A stretch of 41,069 nt of DNA, taken from positions 1 to 41,069 of IMG/VR virus record IMGVR_UViG_3300044617_001060. One strand, given 5' to 3'. Made by a program: the position numbers and the translations under genes. Origin of the DNA: a virus. Positions 24,949 to 32,498 of this stretch are shown here, in pieces (the stretch's first letter is position 1; each line of letters begins with the position of its first letter). A model generated the notes under the pieces. It ran no database searches, was not told where the DNA came from, and saw nothing but the letters and a program-made list of their open reading frames with translations.

Positions 24949-25659
24949 TCACAGGGGGAGAAGCTCGCAGGGCCTGTCGGCGGAGATGCGGCCGACGCCC
25001 ACGACGCGGATCATCAGGCCGTACTCGGCAGCCGCCCGGCGGGCTTCGTTGTACTGCTCCAGCTCGGCCTCAGCCTGCGCGCGGTTTGAGAAGGTTCCCC
25101 CGGTTCGGACCATACAAGGCCACGCGTGGTCGATGAGCACCTTGCTCGGAAGGGAGTACCAGGCACTCTTATGCGGCGCGACAAGCAGCCAGGGATACTC
25201 GCTCACCCCAGTGGTAACCAACCACGCCGTCCGCGCATCGGGATCGGCGACCGCGGGCTCCGTTACAGGCGACGGGGCCGGCGCGGACTGCATCGGCAAG
25301 AAGCTCACCAGGTCATTCAGCTCCGCCGGCAGATTGCCGCGCTTCACCATCTCCTCGGTGTGGATCATCGCGTGGATGTTCCACGCTGCCGCGGCCAGGT
25401 GGTCCTCGTCGCGGTGCCCCTCGAGGAACTTGTTGATGTGCCGCTTGGCAGAGTCGGCGTATCTCGACAGGGGCTGGCCCTTCTCCCAGTTGCGGTCACC
25501 GTACTTCACCGCGCCGTTCTCGAGGTGCCTTGCCAGGCGCGCCTCGAAGATCGGACTGATGAGGTCGTACCGCCCCTTGCCCGTGCGCGTGTCGCGACGG
25601 CTGCCGGTGGTGAACTCTTCGCGCTTGCCAGAATCCTTCACTTCAGTGAACTCGCTCAT
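24949..25659 (-). CDS. dATP/dGTP diphosphohydrolase-like (MazG-type, DUF5664) protein
   Basis: A 236-residue protein. The N-terminal domain has KGRYDLISPIFEARLARHLE, GAVKYGDRNWEKG (about 49-61), YADSAKRHINKFLEG and DEDHLAAAAWNIHAMI, the usual pattern of the DUF5664 / dATP-dGTP diphosphohydrolase N-terminal family. The acidic and His residues would hold metal and triphosphate. The C-terminal about 100 residues are a distinct domain with several Trp and a long helix rich in E/A (SNRAQAEAELEQYNEARRAA). Likely cleans or adjusts dNTP pools. ATG at 25659 overlaps the exonuclease stop as ATGA; AGGAG is upstream. Family members occur in phages that use 2-aminoadenine, but the partner genes are not seen here. 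Confidence 0.75.
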   Translation of the reverse strand: MSEFTEVKDSGKREEFTTGSRRDTRTGKGRYDLISPIFEARLARHLENGAVKYGDRNWEKGQPLSRYADSAKRHINKFLEGHRDEDHLAAAAWNIHAMIHTEEMVKRGNLPAELNDLVSFLPMQSAPAPSPVTEPAVADPDARTAWLVTTGVSEYPWLLVAPHKSAWYSLPSKVLIDHAWPCMVRTGGTFSNRAQAEAELEQYNEARRAAAEYGLMIRVVGVGRISADRPCELLPL

Positions 25660-26450
25660 GCGTTCTCCTTGGTGTACAGGTGTGCTGGGTTCTCGGGACA
25701 CCACAGCCGCTTGATCTTCTTCTCTTTGCTGTCCCAGTCCGTCAGGCGCAAGATGCGCGCGACGCGTGCCTGCACGAGAGCGTCTTCCTCACACAGCCCC
25801 CTGGACTCGAAGGCCTCGACCACCCCGTCCCACCCGCGTGCGACGTACTTCGCAGCGCGCTTGGGGCCGATCCCTGGACAACCAGGGTAGTTGTCCGTCG
25901 AGTCGCCGGTGATGGTCTGCGTCAGGAAGAACTCGTGCGCTTGCTGCTCGGTGATGACGAAGAGACCGGCGTCGACCTTCATGTCGTTGAGATGCAGACC
26001 GGGGATCTGCTTCATGTCCTTGTCACACGACACGAGCACAGGCTCATCGCCCCGCGCGTTGTAGTGATCCTGGAGGATGCCGAGCACGTCGTCTGCCTCG
26101 AGCGTCGGATACCACCTGGAGGTGTACTCTTCCTCCAGGTACACCCGGAGCTCCTTCAGGAACGGCACGGGATCTCGGACACCGCGGGGTGCCTTGTAAG
26201 GTTCCCAGATGTCGTGCCTGAAGTACCGCCTGCTCGGGTCGCTGAAGCAGAGGATGAGCTCGTGCTTTCGGTGACCCACGATGCAGTGGTTGACCAGCGT
26301 CTCGATGCGCGTCTTGGCGTTATGCACCGCGTCACTCAGGTCACCGCCGCGGGAGGTTGTTCCGTCTCCCCAATCGACGCTGCGGGCGGATGCGTTGCAT
26401 GACTGGTTGAGCACCAGGTCTCCGTCGATCAGGACGATTCGCTTCTTCAT
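25656..26450 (-). CDS. 5'-3' exonuclease (T7 gp6-like, FEN family)
   Basis: A 264-residue flap/5' exonuclease. Acidic metal ligands appear as IDGDLVLNQ (D9, D11), then LEADDVLG, VSCDKDMKQ and TGDSTDNYPG. The H3TH element PGIGPKRAAKYV binds DNA. It removes RNA primers and resects DNA for concatemer formation. T7 gp6 is 300 residues. The ATG start at 26450 lies inside the endonuclease VII-type frame (110-base overlap). Confidence 0.93.
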   Translation of the reverse strand: MKKRIVLIDGDLVLNQSCNASARSVDWGDGTTSRGGDLSDAVHNAKTRIETLVNHCIVGHRKHELILCFSDPSRRYFRHDIWEPYKAPRGVRDPVPFLKELRVYLEEEYTSRWYPTLEADDVLGILQDHYNARGDEPVLVSCDKDMKQIPGLHLNDMKVDAGLFVITEQQAHEFFLTQTITGDSTDNYPGCPGIGPKRAAKYVARGWDGVVEAFESRGLCEEDALVQARVARILRLTDWDSKEKKIKRLWCPENPAHLYTKENA

Positions 26451-26697
26451 ACGTTCCTTTCACATAGGCAAGCATGCGTCGCATGCCGGCCTCGTTGTCG
26501 CCCAGTTGTGCGAGCGCGCTGTTGCACGATCGACACAGCGGACCCCGCACGCGGCCAGTCTCGTGACAATGGTCGCAGCAGATGTCCTTCCGTTTACCGC
26601 AGCTCGCACACGGGAGACGCCGCAGTGTCTTCCACTGCTCGAGCGTGAGTCCGTACTTGGAGGCGTTGTACCTCTGCTTGCGGCGGACCTCTTTCAG
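26341..26697 (-). CDS. Recombination endonuclease VII-like protein, start uncertain
   Basis: The frame encodes a T4 endonuclease VII-type HNH/His-Me domain. Counting from the proposed CTG at 26697, it has YGLTLEQWKTLRRLPC, a C30-x2-C33 pair, CDHCHETGRVRG (D42, H43), and C55-x2-C58 with N59. The family resolves branched DNA, and some members are mobile. There is no ATG, GTG or TTG between the polymerase stop (26694) and the domain. A CTG at 26697, a start further upstream inside the polymerase gene, or a frameshift from the polymerase are all possible. The 3' end overlaps the exonuclease by 110 bases with a basic tail of doubtful function. Confidence 0.7.
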   Translation of the reverse strand: MKEVRRKQRYNASKYGLTLEQWKTLRRLPCASCGKRKDICCDHCHETGRVRGPLCRSCNSALAQLGDNEAGMRRMLAYVKGTYEEANRPDRRRPGAQPVMQRIRPQRRLGRRNNLPRR

Positions 26698-28703
26698 TGA
26701 GTCTCGGCCCAGTTTGCACCTACCTTGAACTCGCCCGTGAGCGGGCACTTGAAGTTCCACTGGCGGCCTGCCTCGGCAATCGCCCACTGGAAGGTCTCTC
26801 CGACAAGCTGCGCGTGCTGCGGCTTACACTCGACCTGGATCTCGTCGTGGACGTGGGCCACCAAGGCGAAGTCACGACCAGACACGAGGCCAAGCTCGCT
26901 CAGCCTGCGATACCAGAGAACCGTGGCCTTCTTGACCAGCAGCGCGCCGGCACTCTGGAGCAGCGTGTTGAGCGCGGCGTTGCTCTTGCGTACGTGGAGA
27001 CGACGGCCGTCCAGGCCAATCAGGTAGTCGCGCTTTGCGGGGATGCGCTTCTTCCAGTTGCCGATGATACTCTCGAGCAGGTCGAGGAGCTTGTCGTATC
27101 CCTGGATGTTCTTCTCGACGCGCTTCGAGGCGTACCTGCCGCGCTTGTAGTTTGCAAGGCCTTGGGGGTCGATCAGCTCTCGCTTCTCGCCAAGGATGCC
27201 GTAGTCGATCAGCGTCTTCACGTCGTCGGGATCGACGTCAGCAGCCTGAGCAGCAGCCTCGTGCTCGTCGTCCAACCGCTTCAGAGCTTCGCCGACCGTG
27301 ATGAACCAAGCACCATACAGCTTGCCGTAGATCCCCGTCTTCGAGCAGTTGCGGCCGTCCTTGCCGGGAGGGAGACCAAAGGCTTCCTGGTTGTGCGTGT
27401 GCACGTCGCCGGTCGTGACGACCTTGACGTACGCTCCGCCATCCATCGGTGCCAGATAGTGACCGAAGCACCTGAGCTCAAGCCCCGATGCGTCTGCGCC
27501 AACCAGCACCATACCTGGGCTGGGTTCCATCAGCTCACGGAACTCTTGACCGAACGGCGAGCCCACGCGCGGGAGCTGCGCCATGTTCGGGCGCATGTGA
27601 GTGCACCGGCCGGTGACTGCACCGTTGGTGTTCACGTCTCCGTGCACGCGGCCCCTGCACTGAACCTTCATCAACGCCTGGTTGCCCTCGGCGAGCTGAC
27701 CGATGCGCTTCTGGATCATGTAGTACCGGGCGAGCGTCTTGGCCTGGGGGTACGGGAGGCCTTCCAGGATGTCGTCGGACACCTCGGCCGCCCCGCTCGC
27801 GGTGAACGATGCAGGGTTCCACCCCAGCCGCTTCAGGCGTTCGCACACCTGCTGACGGGAGCCGGGGTTGAAGGGGATCTCTTTGCGCTTGTTGGGGCCG
27901 CGCTCGATCGGGCCTCGGTTGTTACTCTCCCACCCATCCCACGCTGCCGCCTTGGTGGGGTACCTGTTCTCGGGGATGTCCTCCCCGACGTACCAGTACT
28001 CCGGCGTCTTCATCTCCTCCCACTCGGAAGGGAACGCCTCAGCCAGCTCCACGCGGATCTTCTCGCGCTCATCGCAGAGCTGTGCGTACAGCTTGCCAGC
28101 TTTGGTCATGTTGATCTGGAAGCCGCGCCTGCTCATCTCCGCGATGATCTCAGCAAACGAGTGCTCGAGCTCCATGCACTCAGTCGACCACTGCTTGGCC
28201 GCGATGTGCGCCTGGAGGACGTCGCTCACCAAGGTGTCCTGGACGCAGTAGTCTTCCATCTCCTGAGACCAGGCGTCCCAGTTGGCTGTCTTGCCGAAGT
28301 CGCCTTTGTAGACCCCGAGTCTCCAGCCCCAGGCCTCGAGGCTGTGGGAACCGTACAATCGAGGTGGCATCGTGCGCCCGCGCGTCGTGCGCGAGAACGC
28401 GAAGTCGAGCTCCTTCAGGTTGGTGAAGATCACGCGCGACTCGATCAAGGTGTCGCGGTATCCCGCGGGCCGCTTCAGCAGGTCGACGCCGGTGACCTTC
28501 TTGATGACCGGGAAATCGAAGTTCACGACGTTGTGCCCGTTCAACATCTCATCCACGCTGAACAGCAGACTGGCCAACGTGCACGCTTCCGCGTTCCCTC
28601 GTCCACGATGGAGCACCTCAGTGCCCCGGCGGATCACAAAGCAGTGGATGGTCGTGATGTCTTCCAACTCGAGCGCGTTCGTCTCGATGTCAACGCTCAA
28701 CAT
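26694..28703 (-). CDS. DNA polymerase I-type (T7 gp5-like)
   Basis: A 669-residue replicative polymerase (T7 gp5 is 704). The proofreading domain is intact: DIE (D5, E7), NFDF (D63) and YCVQD (Y152, D156). Polymerase motif A is VGADASGLELR (D404), motif B is RNCSKTGIYGKLYGAW (K455, Y459) and motif C is AHVHDEIQ (H619, D620, E621). The Tyr at 459 in the O helix is the T7-type residue that accepts ribose-modified analogues. The ATG overlaps the primase-helicase stop (TGATG). Proofreading motifs and the A-family layout argue against a specialised 2-aminoadenine polymerase. Confidence 0.97.
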   Translation of the reverse strand: MLSVDIETNALELEDITTIHCFVIRRGTEVLHRGRGNAEACTLASLLFSVDEMLNGHNVVNFDFPVIKKVTGVDLLKRPAGYRDTLIESRVIFTNLKELDFAFSRTTRGRTMPPRLYGSHSLEAWGWRLGVYKGDFGKTANWDAWSQEMEDYCVQDTLVSDVLQAHIAAKQWSTECMELEHSFAEIIAEMSRRGFQINMTKAGKLYAQLCDEREKIRVELAEAFPSEWEEMKTPEYWYVGEDIPENRYPTKAAAWDGWESNNRGPIERGPNKRKEIPFNPGSRQQVCERLKRLGWNPASFTASGAAEVSDDILEGLPYPQAKTLARYYMIQKRIGQLAEGNQALMKVQCRGRVHGDVNTNGAVTGRCTHMRPNMAQLPRVGSPFGQEFRELMEPSPGMVLVGADASGLELRCFGHYLAPMDGGAYVKVVTTGDVHTHNQEAFGLPPGKDGRNCSKTGIYGKLYGAWFITVGEALKRLDDEHEAAAQAADVDPDDVKTLIDYGILGEKRELIDPQGLANYKRGRYASKRVEKNIQGYDKLLDLLESIIGNWKKRIPAKRDYLIGLDGRRLHVRKSNAALNTLLQSAGALLVKKATVLWYRRLSELGLVSGRDFALVAHVHDEIQVECKPQHAQLVGETFQWAIAEAGRQWNFKCPLTGEFKVGANWAETH

Positions 28704-30343
28704 CAGAACGGACTCCCTTCTTCCGGCTTGGTGAACGCCTCAGGCGTGTCGGTCGTCTCGGTCAGAATCCCGCTCTCGGGGTCATAGCGCACCGAGCACG
28801 CCAGGCCCAACCGGCCCGTCTTGCGCGCCTTGAGCACACGGAGCCTGGAGATGTTCGAGTGCTTCTCACTCTGCTGGTTGCGCTCCACGGCGATGATGTC
28901 GAAGGCCACCTGTCCGATGGCTCCCGATCCACGGAGATCATTCAGGCAGACGCGTCCGCCTTCGTTGTGGTTCTCTTTGGTGCGCTTGATGTGACTGACG
29001 ATCACGCAGCGCACGTTGGTCTCCTTCACGAGATCCCGCAGCGCGTACATCATGGCGTCGATCTCTTTGCGCTCGTCGTCGCCGCCGTGGTCACCGACCA
29101 CCAGCATCGAGATGTGGTCCAACACCAACGTGGTGCACCCGCATCCCTTCACCAGGAAGCGCATCTTGTTGATGAGCCTCTTGTAGTCGATGGCCCCCGC
29201 GCCGTCATACAGGAACCAGCGTCCCGTGCCCAGCGTCTTATCGAACGCGTCCTTGCGCTCCTCGATGGGGAACTCGTCGGGGGTCTCGTGCATGCGCTTG
29301 CCTGCCGCCAGACCCATGAAGCCAAGCGCGGTACGCTGCACGCTCTCCTCGAGCGCGATGTACCCGACCCTCTCCTTGGAGCCGACGATCCCGTGCACGA
29401 AGTGATACGCCGTCTGCCTCACGAACTCAGACTTGCCAATGCCAGAGCCGCCGCAGAACAGCACGATCTCTCCGCACCGTGCTCCTCGGAGCTTGGCGTT
29501 CAAGCCAGGCCACGGGTAGGGCAGTGGTTCGCTGGTGTCCTTGGCGGACGTGATCTCCCAGAGCTGATCCCCAGCCAGCACGCCGTCCGGGCGGTACTCG
29601 CGGGCGGACCAGATGGAGTCCACCAACTCGCGCGTGCGGCCAGCCAGGAGCATCGCGTTCGCGTCCTTGAGTGGCAGCCGGGCGATCTTCGCCTTGCCTG
29701 GGCTCAGGATCTCGGCGCACTCGACGGCCGCGGCGTTGCCCTCGGCGTCGTTGTCGAACATGAACACGACCTCATCGAACTGCTCGAGCCACTCGAGGTT
29801 CGCCTTGATTGCCAGGTGCGCCCCCTGAGCCCCGCTCGGCACAGACACGACGGGCCACTTGTGGTCTTGGACCTGGGAGACCGAGGCCGCGTCGATCTCA
29901 CCTTCGGTGATGACGACCTTGCGTCCGGAGTCGCGCCAGAGATGCCGGCCGAACAACATGCGCGCGCCGTTCTTCATGCGCCACACGAAGTTCTTGTCCT
30001 TGTCGCGGGTCTTCTGGGCCACCAGTGTGCCCTGCTCGTCGAAGAACTGCGCGACGTGCACCCACTCGCCGCCGACCTGGGCCACGCCGTACTTCCAGAA
30101 CTCCGCGGTGGCCTGGGTCAACCCGCGCGTCGGGAGTGCCCGGTACTCAGGGACGATGGCGGGGATGCTCTTGGCCTTGGACTCGCGCTGCTCAGTCTCC
30201 ATCGGTCGTCCTCCGTTGCGGTGCTTTGCGCACGAGAAGCAGTATGTGTGGCCATCAGTGAACACCCCGCACGCGTCGGATGACCCGCAATCGGGGCACG
30301 CTTTGTGCGTCACGAAGTCGGAGCTCTCTCTGCGCATGGTCAC
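28703..30343 (-). CDS. Primase-helicase (T7 gp4-like)
   Basis: A 546-residue fusion. The zinc-binding domain has C16-x2-C19 and C35-x2-C38. TOPRIM acidic residues are TEGEID (E147, D151) and DND (D197, D199). The RecA-type helicase has GGSGIGKS (298-305), a Walker B-type TLVLDHIS and the DLRGSGAIGQVAFD motif. The C-terminus is short (EEGSPF), as in T7 where an acidic tail contacts the polymerase. T7 gp4 is 566 residues. Start may be GTG at 30343 or ATG at 30337; both fit the upstream GTGAG. A tRNA-like fold and tRNA-Asn precede it. Confidence 0.96.
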   Translation of the reverse strand: MTMRRESSDFVTHKACPDCGSSDACGVFTDGHTYCFSCAKHRNGGRPMETEQRESKAKSIPAIVPEYRALPTRGLTQATAEFWKYGVAQVGGEWVHVAQFFDEQGTLVAQKTRDKDKNFVWRMKNGARMLFGRHLWRDSGRKVVITEGEIDAASVSQVQDHKWPVVSVPSGAQGAHLAIKANLEWLEQFDEVVFMFDNDAEGNAAAVECAEILSPGKAKIARLPLKDANAMLLAGRTRELVDSIWSAREYRPDGVLAGDQLWEITSAKDTSEPLPYPWPGLNAKLRGARCGEIVLFCGGSGIGKSEFVRQTAYHFVHGIVGSKERVGYIALEESVQRTALGFMGLAAGKRMHETPDEFPIEERKDAFDKTLGTGRWFLYDGAGAIDYKRLINKMRFLVKGCGCTTLVLDHISMLVVGDHGGDDERKEIDAMMYALRDLVKETNVRCVIVSHIKRTKENHNEGGRVCLNDLRGSGAIGQVAFDIIAVERNQQSEKHSNISRLRVLKARKTGRLGLACSVRYDPESGILTETTDTPEAFTKPEEGSPF

Positions 30344-30363
30344 TCACTTTCAGTTGACAGAAA

Positions 30364-30418
30364 GCCCGGCGCGGGAGCGCATCCGCTTATTGACGGCGGA
30401 CTACCCCCGACACCGGGC
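30364..30418 (-). other. tRNA-like three-way fold beside tRNA-Asn
   Basis: Fifty-five bases on the minus strand can form a 7-bp closing stem (GCCCGGT with GCCGGGC, one U.G), a 5-bp stem TCCGC/GCGGA with a 9-base loop, and a 3-bp stem GCG/CGC. The strand between the first two stems contains GGGGGTAG, as in a D loop, but no D stem. There is no TTCGA T-arm. It starts only a few bases after the tRNA. It might be a decayed tRNA, a tRNA mimic or a processing hairpin. The pairing is seen; any role is unknown. Confidence 0.35.
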
Positions 30419-30422
30419 AAAG

Positions 30423-30494
30423 GACACCGTGTGGGGATCGAACCCACATTCTCCCCGTAACAGCGGGAAGGCCTACCACTTAGCTGAACGGTGC
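30423..30494 (-). tRNA. tRNA-Asn (anticodon GUU)
   Basis: A full cloverleaf on the minus strand. Acceptor GCACCGT pairs with ACGGTGT, with a G.U at the first pair. The D loop has AAGTGGTA. The anticodon loop CTGTTAC gives GUU. The T arm GTGGG-TTCGATC-CCCAC is perfect. The anticodon stem has a G-G mismatch at 31:39, and the D stem starts with an A-C mispair. CCA is not encoded; the strand continues with CTTTGCC. It lies between RusA and primase-helicase. Confidence 0.88.
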
Positions 30495-30497
30495 CAA

Positions 30498-30863
30498 TCA
30501 ATCCAGCTTGACGCTCACCTTGATCTCACCCGACGCGCCCCAACGCTTGCGCACACGCAGGTCCACCACGAGCGAGTCGTCCTTGAAGACGATCCCGTTC
30601 ATGGCGTCCAACACGGCCTTCGCGTAGTTGTCGACATCGGGCTTGGGGTGCGACAGCTTCGTCGTCTTCGGCTCCGGGCAGGTGATGAACAGGTCCACCA
30701 CCACGGGGCTGTCGAAGACGGGAGTGTTGACCATCTGCGCGGCGACCAACTCGCGCAGGTTGTCCTTGAAGGATCGGTAGGGTTCCGCCGTGTACGCGTG
30801 GCCACTGCGCGTGAAGCGCGGGCGCGACGCGGGAACCGGGTCGATAGGGATACTGAAGTTCAT
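30498..30863 (-). CDS. rusA: RusA-type Holliday junction resolvase
   Basis: A 121-residue endonuclease, the usual RusA size. Conserved features are the PVPASRPRFTRSGHAY opening, the KPDVDNYAKAVLDAMNG motif (K74, D76, D78, N79, K82, D86) and FKDDS (D95, D96). Acidic residues hold Mg2+ and cut four-way junctions symmetrically. In T7 that work is done by gp3, which is absent here. The gene follows SSB by 11 bases and ends three bases before the tRNA. Confidence 0.9.
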   Translation of the reverse strand: MNFSIPIDPVPASRPRFTRSGHAYTAEPYRSFKDNLRELVAAQMVNTPVFDSPVVVDLFITCPEPKTTKLSHPKPDVDNYAKAVLDAMNGIVFKDDSLVVDLRVRKRWGASGEIKVSVKLD

Positions 30864-30874
30864 GTTGTGTCCGA

Positions 30875-31546
30875 TCAGAAGGGGATGTCTTCAGACGACG
30901 GAGTCGGCGTCTGACCAGCGGGTGCGCTGGATCCGGCGGGCGCACCCCCGTCAAAGGTCCCGCTGTCGTCGGAGTCGAAGCCGTAGCTGGAGGCTGTGCC
31001 ACTGCCGTACTCCACGAGATCCACGATCTTCACGGCGTTGAGCCACAGCTTCACGCCGTACTCGCCGCCGCGGCCCGCACCCTTGCCGAGTGCCCACGGC
31101 GTGATCCCGCCCGCGACGCGCACCCGTGATCCCTTGCTGACGTTGGGCATGTCGATCTTGGTGCCGACGGCGTTGAACGCGTCGGGGACCCGTGCCGGCG
31201 TCTTCTGCTTGGTGACCTTGTCGGTGATGCTGCCGTTCGCCTTGCACGAGAAGATCACGCGGCCGGTCTCTTTGCCGTCGACCTCTTCGAGCCGGTACGG
31301 CTTGAGCAGACGCCAGTCCGCCGCGGTCTTCGCGGTCGCCCCGGCCTCGGCGGCGAGCCGCTTGGCCTCGGGGATGAGCGCGTCGATCTGGGCGATCAGC
31401 GCGATCGTGTCGGCGGCCTTGCCGTCGCAGGCGACCTGGACGACATAGGTGTCATGCTTCTGGCTGGGCTTGTTCAGGGAGCAGAACTCCACAACTTCGC
31501 CGAGGGGAGTGTTATACCGAGGGGCTTTGTTCTTCGTCGTCGTCAT
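30875..31546 (-). CDS. Single-stranded DNA-binding protein (T7 gp2.5-like)
   Basis: A 223-residue protein with an OB-like beta core (GVVEFCSL, TYVVQVACDG, GRVIFSCKANG, GVKLWLNAVKIVDLVEYG) and a disordered Gly/Ser/Ala/Pro tail ending SSEDIPF. The acidic end with terminal Phe is the partner-binding tail of gp2.5 and of bacterial SSB. It coats ssDNA and recruits polymerase and primase-helicase. T7 gp2.5 is 232 residues. Start ATG 31546 with GAGG upstream; it overlaps the previous gene by 35 bases. Position before RusA and primase matches T7 gene order. Confidence 0.9.
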   Translation of the reverse strand: MTTTKNKAPRYNTPLGEVVEFCSLNKPSQKHDTYVVQVACDGKAADTIALIAQIDALIPEAKRLAAEAGATAKTAADWRLLKPYRLEEVDGKETGRVIFSCKANGSITDKVTKQKTPARVPDAFNAVGTKIDMPNVSKGSRVRVAGGITPWALGKGAGRGGEYGVKLWLNAVKIVDLVEYGSGTASSYGFDSDDSGTFDGGAPAGSSAPAGQTPTPSSEDIPF

Positions 31547-31895
31547 CTGCGATGTCCTCAATGGCGGCGTGAATGGCCGCCGCGGTGTCATCTCCATAAC
31601 CCAACACGATCGTCACCGTACGGTGAGCACCTTCGCGGTGGGTGGGGAGCGGGAAAGTTCCTGTGACCAACGGTGCCCCCGAGAGCACTGCCGCATGGAG
31701 GAGCTTCCCCATGTGGTAGTCCAGGGCCGTCTTGTGTGCGATCAAGCCCTCGACGAGCTTTGCGTTCTCTTGGTCGATCTCTTCGTCCGTCAACTCCAGC
31801 CGCGCCTCGCCGCGGGTTATCAGGGAGCGCGCCGGAGCGCGCACCGTGGCCCGCTTGGCGGTCTTCGCCTTCGGGGGCTTGGGTTTGTCAGTCAA
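31512..31895 (-). CDS. Unknown basic/acidic protein with TTG start
   Basis: A 127-residue protein. The N-terminus is very basic (LTDKPKPPKAKTAKRATVRAP), the middle helical (RLELTDEEIDQENAKLVEGL) and the C-terminus acidic (EDIADDDDEEQSPSV). TTG at 31895 is chosen because AGGAGGAG lies 5 bases upstream and no ATG is suitably placed; it overlaps the previous stop by 8 bases. Acidic tails mimic DNA in some phage proteins, and the basic start could bind nucleic acid. No family recognised. Confidence 0.65.
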   Translation of the reverse strand: MTDKPKPPKAKTAKRATVRAPARSLITRGEARLELTDEEIDQENAKLVEGLIAHKTALDYHMGKLLHAAVLSGAPLVTGTFPLPTHREGAHRTVTIVLGYGDDTAAAIHAAIEDIADDDDEEQSPSV

Positions 31896-32175
31896 TGATC
31901 TCCTCCTGGAGGTACTGGCGCAGAGCACGCAGCTCCACGACGTCAGCCTCGCACCTCTTGACGATGTTGCCGGCCGTGGTCATCACGGTTCCGGGGTGGG
32001 CCTTCAGACGCTTGCAGGTGGCAAGGAACACCAAGGCAGTCGCCGCCACCTGCAGCTCGGCGTCGTGGTTCTGGAGCCTGTCGATCAGGGAGAACGCGAC
32101 TTGTGCCGCGCGCGCCGGGTCGACCAGCCCCAACAGCTCGGGGCGAACCTTCTGTTCAACCGGTCGGTTTGTCAT
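31888..32175 (-). CDS. Unknown helical protein
   Basis: A 95-residue all-helical protein with repeated Ala/Leu-rich segments (ARAAQVAFSLIDRLQNHDAELQVAATALVFLATCKRLK read in parts). No catalytic or metal-binding motif. It overlaps its upstream neighbour by 20 bases and its downstream neighbour by 8, so it is part of one tight operon. Function unknown. Confidence 0.7.
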   Translation of the reverse strand: MTNRPVEQKVRPELLGLVDPARAAQVAFSLIDRLQNHDAELQVAATALVFLATCKRLKAHPGTVMTTAGNIVKRCEADVVELRALRQYLQEEIID

Positions 32176-32443
32176 GCAGCTTCCTGAGAGTGGTTTGGGC
32201 GTTCGAGAAGACGCGCGCCTTAAGGGCCATGCACGCGTCCTCGAGAGCCATGATGTTCTGCGTCAGGTCCACGCGGTCCCCGACGAACACTCCGTCCTTG
32301 AAGCCCACCAGGGTGAACCGGACACGGAGGTTGCCCACGCGTATGGCCGCGGCGTGCACTTCAATGCGCTTGCCGTCCGCGCTGAGGGCGTGCTCTGCGC
32401 TGAGCATCGGTATGATCTCGGACTCGAGGGTTTCATCAGGCAT
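32156..32443 (-). CDS. Unknown small protein
   Basis: A 95-residue protein beginning MPDETLESE. It has beta-type segments (KRIEVHAAAIRVGN, VRFTLVGFKDGVFVGDRVDL) then a helix (LEDACMALKARVFSNAQTTLRKLH). Start at 32443 is backed by GGAG 8 bases upstream; sequence further upstream does not look coding. No family recognised. Confidence 0.7.
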   Translation of the reverse strand: MPDETLESEIIPMLSAEHALSADGKRIEVHAAAIRVGNLRVRFTLVGFKDGVFVGDRVDLTQNIMALEDACMALKARVFSNAQTTLRKLHDKPTG

Positions 32444-32498
32444 CGGTGGTCTCCTCACACTATGGGGGTGAACGGTTGGGCGAGCCGGTGATCCGGTT

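Noticed and set aside
24949-28703. Z-genome (2-aminoadenine) hypothesis
   Set aside because: PurZ is absent and the DNA polymerase is of ordinary T7 type with intact proofreading; the MazG-type gene alone is not enough.
26697-28787. Long open frame on the plus strand opposite the DNA polymerase
   Set aside because: It is a mirror of the G+C-rich minus-strand gene, has no family motif and would need antisense coding across a complete polymerase.
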